This document shows, piece after piece, positions 29,701 to 36,552 of a DNA stretch of 64,000 nucleotides. Under the pieces are notes generated by a model. The model saw nothing but the letters and a program-made list of their open reading frames with translations. It made no database searches and was not told the origin of the DNA. Where the stretch lies: contig JAVJVN010000020.1 of NCBI GenBank assembly GCA_040221055.1, positions 133,528 through 197,527 of the forward strand, read 5' to 3'. Numbering within the stretch: position 1 is the stretch's first letter; every line of letters begins with the position of its first letter. The DNA comes from Rhodothermales bacterium (GTDB taxonomy: Bacteria; Bacteroidota; Rhodothermia; Rhodothermales; UBA10348). The position numbers and the translations under genes are program-made.

Positions 29701-29948
29701 ACGTTGTTCGGCACTCCCAAGCTACCCGTCTCACGATATCAATCGGAAAGAATGGCGGGCAGTGGTTGTTACGGATCGAAGACGACGGAGTTGGTTTTCT
29801 CGTTCCGAAAGATCTTGTCTCCCTCGCTGAGAGGAGGCACTTTGGCCTGATCGGTATACAGGAGCGGACGGAGAGAATTCAAGGTCGCATGACGATCACA
29901 TCCAGGCCTGGCCATGGCACCAAACTTACCGTGATGATTCCGGAGTGA
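26793..29948 (+). CDS. Propeller-sensor histidine kinase (Reg_prop/Y_Y_Y type)
   Basis: The start is GTG at 26793 with GGCGG just before it, giving a signal peptide (IAILLIAVSTLPSGALSA) and 1051 residues. The periplasmic part has two-component-regulator propeller repeats (HEDRNGFVWLATRDGLNRYDG, DSQGNLWVGTHAG, DERGGLWFSTTDGLGY) and a Y_Y_Y domain (RYRLTNEGDAWIP, LSPGLHRLEFGYVDE). A membrane helix follows (GGSLLLILMGIGLLF, about 808-824). The cytoplasmic kinase is HisKA_3 type, with phosphoacceptor His 869 in TLHDGPIQTLY, N-box GNVVRHSQA and glycine box EDDGVGF. Unlike many Bacteroides relatives it has no fused receiver or AraC domain; the divergent LuxR-type regulator supplies that role. Confidence 0.93.
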   Translation: MRIAILLIAVSTLPSGALSARQSPIFHLDSRDGLSQRIVYDVHEDRNGFVWLATRDGLNRYDGHHFKVFRHEPGVPETLSDSKVMSIEETPDGALWIGTMSGGLNRFDPSTETFRSWQHDPDNEASLPSNRVEYVNFTGHGSLLLSTRSGELAEFDLATETIRRVPLNVDGTDATMKLQAFVLADSGILGFCRWTPSASELPRVALSKVDLSTGACEPLGPSLASFGDIVQQDSLLFVVFQFRYVDGLDTDLAEGIHVQTYSASDLSPQRRIVLPHADVGGIFSVWVDDPGTIWISGLEDVLRAEDIFTDSVSTYSLSNPPFSLPSSRSLKVMRDSQGNLWVGTHAGVTLQRSLPLPFNRFSGTNPPSLVLPPTAVNSMLELDDESMVLGTNEGLFKWNRDPGVPATRIAIPQGPSLMTEHPQFIRSLSRLSDGTVLIGTSGWLYRMPKDAAEVVLDQSYIDLVELPPVLPQRPRRFVLDLLEDSRHRVWVAGSNQVVVGSVDGRWHHKVRFGAREVESMSSHNLANTVFESIDGTIWLGNDNGLYRVDESSDGFDAERVDLLVQDNGCSSVIWDIEELDSDPGTLWLATVGGGLLELDVAAGESHCLTTADGLPSNMVYALQKDERGGLWFSTTDGLGYRDAQSGTIRSFTRDQGLHDDEFDLASSYKARDGRMYFGGPSGMTFFDPERVLTPHIQRDLMISEVSVFGIGRPGLVSEGDTLIFQPDERSISIRMSTLSFGSPTAGRFRYRLTNEGDAWIPTDPTSQILSFHNLSPGLHRLEFGYVDEPPGSPSDSFVYLRAYPPFWRSSRFVGGSLLLILMGIGLLFKRSRAAVRRDERQKAKNVSEMARIVALRAEQERGDVARTLHDGPIQTLYALNHQLEANGSDIEQTRETIVGIAEEIRDVCDQLRPKVLDVLGIQFAVDGMLSRIRELVPGLEIVARLSPNLQNVPPSIAEHLYWIAQTALGNVVRHSQATRLTISIGKNGGQWLLRIEDDGVGFLVPKDLVSLAERRHFGLIGIQERTERIQGRMTITSRPGHGTKLTVMIPE

Positions 29949-30057
29949 ACAGGCGGAACTTCCGCGACTCCAGTCCTGGGCACTCAGATGAGGAGGTTTG
30001 TCCTCCACAGTCCTTGAAAGTCCTCCATGAGCGATCTTGGGGGGCTTTTTTTCTGGC

Positions 30058-30081
30058 GGGTTCTACCCCGATTCGGTGGAC
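30058..30081 (-). repeat. 24 bp repeat, right copy of an inverted pair
   Basis: Reverse complement matches 21580-21603 at 22 of 24 positions. The core GGGGTAGAACCC is also shared with the motif copy at 21506. Confidence 0.5.
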
Positions 30082-30320
30082 ACTTCTTTAAAGACCGATC
30101 TTGGTCTCGGAATTGGTGCATTGCCAAGATAGTCGGAAATGAGGCTGCGGGTAAAAGGGAGTCTCGCTGGAAAAATGGTCGGAATTGAAGGAGCCCCAGC
30201 AACACCCCCCTTCCAATCGACTGGTATAGGGTACAACAGCCTAGGTAATCAGCCGCTCGTCTTGAATATATCTTGCACACTCAAAATGGAACGCAACGGC
30301 CCAGAGCCCTGACCATACGC

Positions 30321-30354
30321 AAAACGCCCCTCCCGATACCGAGAGAGGCGTTTT
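30321..30354 (-). terminator. Terminator of tRNA-Thr
   Basis: AAAACGCC(CC)TC and GAGAGGCGTTTT form a stem directly after the tRNA 3' end; reading on the minus strand it ends in GGCGTTTT. It lies on the island side of the repeat, so the element carries the terminator the tRNA now uses. Confidence 0.75.
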
Positions 30355-30357
30355 CAG

Positions 30358-30398
30358 TGGAGCCAATGAGCGGACTCGAACCGCTGACCTGCTCATTA
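30358..30398 (-). repeat. 41 bp repeat at the tRNA end of the island
   Basis: Exact match to 19113-19153. It forms the 3' part of the intact tRNA-Thr and, after insertion, was supplied by the element. Confidence 0.9.
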
Positions 30399-30433
30399 CG
30401 AGTGAGCTGCTCTACCAGCTGAGCTACATTGGC
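30358..30433 (-). tRNA. tRNA-Thr (anticodon CGT)
   Basis: 76 bases including an encoded CCA. Acceptor arms GCCAATG/CATTGGC, D arm GCTCAGCTGGTAGAGC, anticodon stem GCTCA/TGAGC with loop CTCGTAA (anticodon CGT, reading ACG), T arm with GGTTCGAGTCC. Discriminator base T. It is the insertion site of the genomic island; its function is preserved because the element restores the 3' part. Confidence 0.97.
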
Positions 30434-30443
30434 ATAGACCGGT

Positions 30444-30472
30444 AAAATACGGTCCTTTATCGGGTCAGTCAA
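30444..30472 (-). promoter_or_regulatory. Sigma-70-type promoter of tRNA-Thr
   Basis: On the minus strand TTGACT, 17 bases, then TATTTT, ending about 11 bases before the tRNA 5' end. Near-consensus spacing and position. Confidence 0.7.
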
Positions 30473-30536
30473 CGCACGACCCGGACCGGGGTACCGTAGT
30501 TCGCGGATTCTTTACTGCCCCGGGCCGTTCAAGGGG

Positions 30537-31163
30537 TCATTTGAGGTGGACCTGCCGGCTCCACGCATCGATCGGCGCGAGCTTGTCCCGGTGTTTTCCG
30601 GGGACGCCGCCGGGCGCATCATCCGGAAACAGGAACACTGCGCCGAGCAGCAGTTCGTCCTTGGGAATGCCGAGTTTCCTGGCCCACGGCCGCTCCGCCA
30701 GCAGGCCGCCGCTGCTCCAGTAGGTCTCCAGGCCACGGTCCGTGGCGGCAAGAAGCACGTTCTGGATGAAGGCCGACACCGCCGCAATGTGCTCCATGTT
30801 TACGAGGGTGCCCTTGAAGGAAGGCTTCCGGCCGTGCTTGAACGATCCCTCGGGCAGCCAATTCACCATGAGCAGGGCGCTCGCCGTGGCCAACATGCCC
30901 GGGTACTTGCCCGCTTCCGGGTCCTTGGCCAGGTCCGCGGCCAGCGTGCGGCAGGCGGTCGCATCCAGCACATGCACGCGCCAGGGCTGGGGCACGTCTC
31001 CTTTGATTGCGTGATGATACGGTGCCCACGCCGCGACCTCCAGCACGTCCCGCACCAACGGCATGGAGTCCTCTGCGGGCAACGGATGCGTCGGCGATCC
31101 GATGACCTTCCAGGTGCGCCGCTTGCGGATGATGTTGTCGATGGGACGTTTCATCCGGCCCAT
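30537..31163 (-). CDS. Nitroreductase-family flavoprotein
   Basis: 208 residues. The family pattern is visible: an N-terminal IRKRRTWKV for FMN phosphate contacts, VLEVAAWAPYHHAIKGDVPQPWRVHVL (the P-W-R segment), SAFIQNVLLAATDRGLETYWSSGG in the middle and LGIPKDELLLGAVFLFPDD near the end. Such enzymes use FMN and NAD(P)H to reduce nitro or quinone compounds in the cytoplasm. Two in-frame ATGs (31163 and 31154) are possible starts. It is divergent from the carboxypeptidase gene. Confidence 0.88.
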   Translation of the reverse strand: MGRMKRPIDNIIRKRRTWKVIGSPTHPLPAEDSMPLVRDVLEVAAWAPYHHAIKGDVPQPWRVHVLDATACRTLAADLAKDPEAGKYPGMLATASALLMVNWLPEGSFKHGRKPSFKGTLVNMEHIAAVSAFIQNVLLAATDRGLETYWSSGGLLAERPWARKLGIPKDELLLGAVFLFPDDAPGGVPGKHRDKLAPIDAWSRQVHLK

Positions 31164-31264
31164 ACGGCACCCGCGTGGATCGGGATCCCGCCCGCTTCGT
31201 ACATGGCGGCTCAGCTATCCTCCGAACGCGACACGCGCCGTCCGAACCAAGATTTTTTCCAAGC

Positions 31265-32743
31265 ATGAACGAACTTCGCCAGCATTTCGCCAAGATCGCC
31301 GACCTGAACCACGCCGCTGCCCTCTTGGAGTGGGACCAGGAGACCTATATGCCCGAGGGCGCGGCCGAATCCAGGGCGCTACAGCTGTCCACGCTCCGCT
31401 CGTTCGCGCACGAACTCCTGACCTCGGACCGGACGGCGAGCCTGCTGGATTCGGCCGCGCCCGAGTCCGACATGGACCGGGATTTCATCCGGGTGGCCCG
31501 CCGGGACCTGGAAAAGGCCACCTGCCTGCCGTCTTCCCTGGTCGCCGAATTGGCGGCCACCACCGGGCGGGCAAAGGGCGCCTGGCAGCGGGCCCGGGCG
31601 GCCAACCGGTTCGCGGACTTCCAGCCGCACCTGGAGAAGATCGTGGACCTGTGCCTGCAGCAGGCCGAGGCCTACGGATACGTCGACACGCCCTACGACG
31701 CCCTCCTGGACCTGTACGAGCCGGACATGCGGACCGCGACGGTGACCAGGACCTTCACCGACCTGCGTGCGCGGCTCGTCCCGCTGGTCCAGCAGATTGC
31801 CGCCGCCCCGCAACTGGACGACGCCCCGGTCCGGGGGCATTTCCCGGAAGCCGCGCAGTGGGCCTTCGGTCTGGAAGTCGCCCAGGCGTTCGGGTATGAT
31901 CTCACGCGGGGGCGGCAGGACCGCTCGGCGCATCCGTTCAGCACGTCGTTCTCCATCAACGATTCCCGGATTACCACCCGCCTGGAGACGGACTTCTTCA
32001 ATCCCGCCTTTTTCGGCACGCTTCACGAAACCGGACACGCTCTGTATGAGATGGGCGTCGACCAGGACCTGGAGCGCACACCGCTGGCCGAGGGCACGTC
32101 GCTCGGCATGCACGAATCCCAATCCCGCATGTGGGAGAACCAGATCGGCCGCAGCCTGCCCTTCTGGAACCACTACATGCCGCGGGCGCAGGCGCATTTC
32201 CCGGACGGGCTCGCGGGAGTCACCGCCGAGCAGATGTACCAGGCAGCAAACCGCGTAGAGCCCTCGCTCATCCGCGTCGAGGCCGACGAAGTCACCTACA
32301 ACCTGCACATCATGCTGCGCTTCGAGCTGGAGCAGGATCTGATTTCCGGGCGGCTGAACGTGGCCGACCTGCCGGCGGCCTGGAACGACCGCATGGAGGC
32401 GTGGCTGGGGCTGCGTCCTTCGAACGATGCGGAAGGCGTGCTGCAGGACATCCACTGGTCGCTCGGGGCCATCGGCTACTTCCCGACCTACGCCCTGGGC
32501 AATCTGATGTCGGCCCAGCTGTTCGATGCGATGGCCAAGGACCTCCCGAATCGCGACGACCTCGTGGCGTCCGGGCAGTTCGCTCCCATCCTGGCGTGGC
32601 TCCGCGAACACGTCCACCAGTGGGGACGCCGCAAGACCGCCACGCAGATCCTGGAGGATGTGTGCGGCACGGGATTGGATGCCGAGCCGTTCGTGCAGTA
32701 CGTATCGGCCAAATACGGCGCGCTCTACGGATTGACGTCCTGA
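31265..32743 (+). CDS. M32-family metallocarboxypeptidase
   Basis: The ATG at 31265 gives the normal M32 N-terminus (MNELRQHFAKIADLNHAAALLEWDQETYMP); the frame upstream is poor. 492 residues, as usual. Zinc ligands are HETGH at 254-258 with the downstream glutamate in HESQSRMWEN (283-284). Other family blocks are HPFSTSF, RITTRLE and QDIHWSLGAIGYFPTYALGNL. It is a cytoplasmic enzyme trimming C-terminal residues from peptides. It is complete and stands alone. Confidence 0.95.
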   Translation: MNELRQHFAKIADLNHAAALLEWDQETYMPEGAAESRALQLSTLRSFAHELLTSDRTASLLDSAAPESDMDRDFIRVARRDLEKATCLPSSLVAELAATTGRAKGAWQRARAANRFADFQPHLEKIVDLCLQQAEAYGYVDTPYDALLDLYEPDMRTATVTRTFTDLRARLVPLVQQIAAAPQLDDAPVRGHFPEAAQWAFGLEVAQAFGYDLTRGRQDRSAHPFSTSFSINDSRITTRLETDFFNPAFFGTLHETGHALYEMGVDQDLERTPLAEGTSLGMHESQSRMWENQIGRSLPFWNHYMPRAQAHFPDGLAGVTAEQMYQAANRVEPSLIRVEADEVTYNLHIMLRFELEQDLISGRLNVADLPAAWNDRMEAWLGLRPSNDAEGVLQDIHWSLGAIGYFPTYALGNLMSAQLFDAMAKDLPNRDDLVASGQFAPILAWLREHVHQWGRRKTATQILEDVCGTGLDAEPFVQYVSAKYGALYGLTS

Positions 32744-32759
32744 TTCTGTGCATTTCTTA

Positions 32760-32836
32760 TCAAGTGTGACATTTGTGTATACATTTGTTCACTTATGATA
32801 TAGTTTTGGCAGCTCGAAATCTGATCGAGTCTGCTC
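32760..32836 (+). promoter_or_regulatory. AT-rich promoter region of the heme uptake operon
   Basis: A markedly AT-rich stretch in a GC-rich neighbourhood. TACATTTG (about 32779-32786) and TAGTTTTG fit the Bacteroidota -7 pattern TAnnTTTG, with TTTG further upstream. Iron control would be expected for this operon, but no clear Fur box is recognised. Confidence 0.4.
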
Positions 32837-34837
32837 ATGTCCCGCGCTGCCGTCCTTCTTTTCCTGCTGCTGTTCTGCGCCGCTTCCGTGCTTCCCGCAC
32901 TGGCCCGGCAATCCGGAACGCCGCCTGACGCGGAGAAACCGCGCCGCGATTCGCTGTGGACCGTCGAGATGCCCGTCATGGTCATTACGGCGTCCCGCAC
33001 ACTGCAGCGGCTCAAGGATACGCCGGTCCCGACACGGGTCGTCCGGTCCGAGGACATCCGCCGAACGGGGAGTCTGCGACTGACCGACGTGCTGTCCCAG
33101 GAGCCCGGGCTGTTCATTGTGCACGACCACGGCGCGGGCATCCAGATGCAGGGCATGGATCCCGCCTACACGCTCATCCTGATCGATGGACAACCCCTGC
33201 TCGGCCGCACGGCCGGCACCCTCGACCTGGACCGGCTGCCGGTGGCTGACATCGAGCGCCTGGAAATCGTGCAAGGCCCCTCGTCGTCCCTGTATGGATC
33301 GGATGCGCTCGCCGGGGTCATCAACATCATCACGCGTTCGCCCGCCGACGGGCTCACGGCCACGGGTATGGTGCGCCGCCAGTCATTCGCCACGACCGAT
33401 GCGAACGCGTCCGTGTCGGGCGGGGCAGGCCCGGTATCGGCCGCCCTCCATGTGAACAGCCTCACCTCGGACGGATACGACCTGTCTCCCACGGCCGTAG
33501 GCATGACCCGCGCACCGTATGACAGCCAGACGGGCTCGCTGCGTCTGGACTGGGAGGCCGCTCCGAGCTTCGACAGCCGACTGGACGTCCGCATGGCCCG
33601 CCAGGCGCGCCGCGACGAGACGCTCGTCGGTGTGCTTGAGGACCGCCAGTACGACTGGTCCGTGAGTCCCGCGCTCGCCTGGCGGGCCACACCGGTCCAC
33701 CGCATCCGGCTGAGCGGCCACGCCGCCTCGTTCCGGACGACCTCCACCGTGGACGCGTCCACCTCCCGGTTCCGCCAGGGCATGTACCGGCTGGAAGCGA
33801 TCTATGATCATCTGGGGAGCCAGCACCACCTGGTCACGGCCGGTGCGGGTGCCACGCGCGACGTGGTGCGTGCCGACCGGATCCTGGGCGAGCGTCGGTC
33901 CATGGAGGCCGCACACGCCTTCCTGCAGCATCAATGGGCCCGAAGGTCCCGATTCCAGACCACAGCCAGTGCGCGGTTGGATGTGCACAGTGAATACGGA
34001 ACGCATGTGTCCCCCAAACTCGCGCTCCTGGGCGAACCCACCGACCGACTCCAGCTGCGCGTATCGGTGGGCAGCGGATTCAAGGCCCCGACGTTCCAGC
34101 AGATGTTCATGGACTTCACGAATCCCGTGGCCGGCTACTCCGTGATCGGTGCATCGGATGTGCGGCCGGAGCAGTCGGTGTCCTGGAATGCGTCCGTAGC
34201 GTGGAATCCCCACCGGCGGGTGGACATCACGGTATCGACCTTCCTGAACCGTGTTCGCGACCTGATTGAGACCGTCCCGGTGGCCATCAAGCCGAACGGC
34301 CAGAATGTCTTTTCCTATGTCAACCTGGACCGGATCCGGACCCGCGGTCTGACGCTCGACCTGCAAACGCGGCCCACCCGGACGGTGAGCGTTCGCGCCG
34401 GCTATCAGTTCCTGGATACGGCGGACCTGTCCGTGCTGGAGGACCTGGATGCCGGGCGGGTGTTTGCCCGCCGGGACGGCGTGGATTACCGCCTGACGCG
34501 CAAGGACTACGGAGGCCTGCTGAACCGTTCGCGCCACTCCCTGCATGCCGCCATGACCGCCGAGCGCGTAATGGCCGGCGTCGACGTCACGGTCCAGGGG
34601 CAGTACCGCAGCCGGTACGGGCACGCCGACCTGAACGGCAACCTCATCCTGGACGCCGCCAATGAATATGTCCCGGGCCACTGGCTCTGGAACGTCACCA
34701 CGGAACGCTCCGTGGGCAACCGCCTGCGTCTGCAGGCGGGCATCCGCAACCTGTTCAACCTCACCAACGCACCGCTCATCCCATCCCAGCCGGGGCGCCA
34801 AGTGTTCGCTTCGCTGGCATTCGAGTATCAACCATGA
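32837..34837 (+). CDS. TonB-dependent outer-membrane receptor, probably heme/iron
   Basis: 666 residues. Signal peptide to about ALARQ. The plug domain contains VMVITASRTLQRLKDTPVPTRVV, ILIDGQPLLGR and the hallmark IERLEIVQGPSSSLYGSDALAGVINIITR. A 22-strand barrel with alternating strands follows, and the C-terminus is an aromatic strand (VFASLAFEYQP). Its TGA overlaps the ATG of an HmuY-like lipoprotein (34834-34837), so hemin is the likely ligand, as for the Porphyromonas HmuR/HmuY pair. The ligand assignment is from context. Confidence 0.92.
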   Translation: MSRAAVLLFLLLFCAASVLPALARQSGTPPDAEKPRRDSLWTVEMPVMVITASRTLQRLKDTPVPTRVVRSEDIRRTGSLRLTDVLSQEPGLFIVHDHGAGIQMQGMDPAYTLILIDGQPLLGRTAGTLDLDRLPVADIERLEIVQGPSSSLYGSDALAGVINIITRSPADGLTATGMVRRQSFATTDANASVSGGAGPVSAALHVNSLTSDGYDLSPTAVGMTRAPYDSQTGSLRLDWEAAPSFDSRLDVRMARQARRDETLVGVLEDRQYDWSVSPALAWRATPVHRIRLSGHAASFRTTSTVDASTSRFRQGMYRLEAIYDHLGSQHHLVTAGAGATRDVVRADRILGERRSMEAAHAFLQHQWARRSRFQTTASARLDVHSEYGTHVSPKLALLGEPTDRLQLRVSVGSGFKAPTFQQMFMDFTNPVAGYSVIGASDVRPEQSVSWNASVAWNPHRRVDITVSTFLNRVRDLIETVPVAIKPNGQNVFSYVNLDRIRTRGLTLDLQTRPTRTVSVRAGYQFLDTADLSVLEDLDAGRVFARRDGVDYRLTRKDYGGLLNRSRHSLHAAMTAERVMAGVDVTVQGQYRSRYGHADLNGNLILDAANEYVPGHWLWNVTTERSVGNRLRLQAGIRNLFNLTNAPLIPSQPGRQVFASLAFEYQP

Positions 34838-35451
34838 CACGTATTTCCCTGCTTTCCCTCATCCTGCTGTTCACGCTCACCGCCTGCAGCGACGACCCGG
34901 CGTCCCCGGACGGCGGCAATGAAGTGGTCGCCGAACGCGTGGCCGACCTGCCTGCCGATCCGTTCGTCGGATTCGTCAACGGCCGCCCCGTGGGTCAGAA
35001 CCTCCATTCCTTCTACAGCCTGCGCGAAAACCGCATTGTTGAACGCGCCGATTCTGCGACGACGCAGTGGGACGTGGCCTTCCGGGGCTCGACCATCCTG
35101 GTGAACGGCGGAACCAGCGGGCCTGGCCAGGGCGCGGCTCAGATCCTGGAAACCACCTTTGCTGAAGTGACGCTGGCCCCGGAAACCGGCTATGCCACCG
35201 ATTCGGCCGCCGGACCGGCGCTGGGTACGGGCAGCGGTCAGTCCTGGTATTCCTACAACCCCGCGACGCAGATCCTGCAGCCGACCCCGGGCCGCGTGAT
35301 TGTCGTGAAGACGGCGGACGGCCGGTATGCCAAGATCAACATGGTATCGTACTACCGCGGCGCACCGGCCAACCCGGTGAATACGGACGAAGCCCGCTAC
35401 CTGACGTTCGACTTCGTCTTCCAGCCCGATGGCAGCCGGTCATTCGAATGA
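34834..35451 (+). CDS. HmuY-family heme-binding lipoprotein
   Basis: 205 residues. Lipobox LTAC at about residues 15-18. The HmuY pattern is readable: SFYSLRENRIVE, TTQWDVAFRGSTILVNGGTSGPGQG, then GRVIVVKTADGRYAKINMVSYYRGAP and YLTFDFVFQPDGSRSF. HmuY proteins bind heme at the cell surface and pass it to a TonB receptor. The gene is coupled to the receptor upstream and to a membrane protein downstream (ATGA at 35448-35451). Heme-ligating residues cannot be fixed without alignment. Confidence 0.85.
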   Translation: MTRISLLSLILLFTLTACSDDPASPDGGNEVVAERVADLPADPFVGFVNGRPVGQNLHSFYSLRENRIVERADSATTQWDVAFRGSTILVNGGTSGPGQGAAQILETTFAEVTLAPETGYATDSAAGPALGTGSGQSWYSYNPATQILQPTPGRVIVVKTADGRYAKINMVSYYRGAPANPVNTDEARYLTFDFVFQPDGSRSFE

Positions 35452-36152
35452 TCTCCTTCGTCCACTACATCCCGATCCTGACGACCCTGCTGGCCGTCCC
35501 GTTCTCCATCCGGCTGTACCGGCATTGGCGGAAAAAGCCGTCCGCGCTGTACCTGTTCTGGTGGATGCTCGGGGTCATCATGTACGGCGTCGGCACGCTG
35601 ACCGAGAGTCTGACGACGGTGCTGGGGTGGCAGGAGGGCGTATTCCGGGCCTGGTACATCAGCGGGGCGCTGCTTGGCGGCGCTCCGCTGGCCCAGGGCA
35701 CCATCTACCTGCTCATGAAGCGACGCACCGCCCACGTCCTGACGGGACTGCTCATCGTGTATGTGGCCGTGGCAGCCGGGTTCGTGCTGGTCTCCCCCAT
35801 TGACTACATCCTGGTCGAGGCGCACCGCCTGTCGGGCAGCGTCCTGGAGTGGCAGTGGGTCCGGTTGTTCTCGCCCATCGTGAACCTGTACGCTTTCCTG
35901 TTCCTGGCCGGTGGCGCCGCCTGGTCGGCGTGGAAATACCGGCACGCCGGCGCCGAATTCGCCAGCCGCGTGAACGGCAATGCCCTGATTGCCGTAGGCG
36001 CGCTCTTGCCCGGCATCGGGGGATCGTTCACCCGGGCGGGCTACGTGGAAGTGCTGTATGTGACCGAATTGCTGGGACTTTCCCTCATCTGGTGGGGATA
36101 CCACGTCATGGTCCGGAATCCATCCGGGTCGGTGCATGCCAACCAGGGTTGA
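35448..36152 (+). CDS. Seven-helix membrane protein of the heme operon
   Basis: 234 residues with about seven hydrophobic segments (IPILTTLLAVPFSIRLY, LFWWMLGVIMYGVGTL, VLTGLLIVYVAVAAGFVLV, LYAFLFLAGGAAW, LIAVGALLPGIGG, LLGLSLIWWGYHVMV). No catalytic motif is seen. It is translationally coupled to hmuY-like, so it should act in the same uptake system, perhaps as an inner-membrane partner or sensor. I do not recognise a named family. Confidence 0.75.
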   Translation: MISFVHYIPILTTLLAVPFSIRLYRHWRKKPSALYLFWWMLGVIMYGVGTLTESLTTVLGWQEGVFRAWYISGALLGGAPLAQGTIYLLMKRRTAHVLTGLLIVYVAVAAGFVLVSPIDYILVEAHRLSGSVLEWQWVRLFSPIVNLYAFLFLAGGAAWSAWKYRHAGAEFASRVNGNALIAVGALLPGIGGSFTRAGYVEVLYVTELLGLSLIWWGYHVMVRNPSGSVHANQG

Positions 36153-36204
36153 TCCTTCCTCGTTCCGCGAGTACAATAGAGGTACAGGAAAACCCCTAAA
36201 ACCC

Positions 36205-36552
36205 ATGAGCATCAACCTCGAGCTCCATCTGGACCACCTCCACATTTCCGATGCGGTCGTCGAGAAAATCCAGTCCCGCCTGGACGGGTTGGATGAAGAG
36301 CGCAACGACATCACCGGAGCCTATGTATCGGTCAAGCAGATGTCAGGCAAGCCCACCGTCAACCTCTACGAAGCCACGGTCGTCCTGTATCACAAGCCGG
36401 AAAACCTGACCGGATCGGCCAAGTCGCGGGACATTCCGGAAGCGATTGCCGATGCCCTGGTCGGAGTGGAACGCCAGCTGCGCAAGGCCCGCTCCGCCAT
36501 CCGGGATCGACGCAAACGAGCCGTGAAGGCATCGAAGCTTCTTACAGACTGA
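36205..36552 (+). CDS. Ribosome hibernation promoting factor (HPF/RaiA family)
   Basis: The ATG at 36205 gives MSINLELHLDHLHISDAVVEKIQSRL, the family N-terminus; upstream codons are not conserved. 115 residues, the short form without the C-terminal dimerisation domain. It has DGLDEERNDITGAYVSVKQ, then YEATVVLYHKPENLTGS and SRDIPEAIADALVGVERQLRKAR, ending with a basic helix (KARSAIRDRRKRAVKASK). It binds the decoding centre of idle ribosomes. Its 3' end overlaps the convergent lipoprotein gene by 11 bases. Confidence 0.85.
   Translation: MSINLELHLDHLHISDAVVEKIQSRLDGLDEERNDITGAYVSVKQMSGKPTVNLYEATVVLYHKPENLTGSAKSRDIPEAIADALVGVERQLRKARSAIRDRRKRAVKASKLLTD

Larger units (their letters stand above)
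29949..30357. other. Gene-free right end of the island
   Basis: No credible gene. It holds a GGGGGGCTTTTTTT tract at about 30039-30052 that may end the kinase transcript, one arm of the 24 bp inverted repeat (30058-30081), and the tRNA terminator at 30321-30354. No integrase remnant is recognisable here, where one would normally be expected next to the tRNA. Confidence 0.55.
19113..30398. mobile_element. Genomic island inserted at tRNA-Thr(CGT)
   Basis: About 11.2 kb between two identical 41 bp copies of the tRNA-Thr 3' part. The intact tRNA is at the right end, with its 3' end pointing into the island, the classical geometry of integration by a tyrosine recombinase at a tRNA gene. The interior is AT-richer (a sampled line at 20581 is 45% GC; a sampled line at 47461 outside is 60%). 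Cargo: two proteins with type IX sorting domains and a divergent response regulator/histidine kinase pair. No integrase, excisionase or replication gene is visible, so it is either decayed or moved in trans. Confidence 0.8.

Noticed and set aside
29984-30280. A 98-codon minus-strand frame near the island's right end as an integrase or transposase remnant
   Set aside because: No catalytic Arg/His/Tyr pattern or DDE motif can be read; composition looks random.
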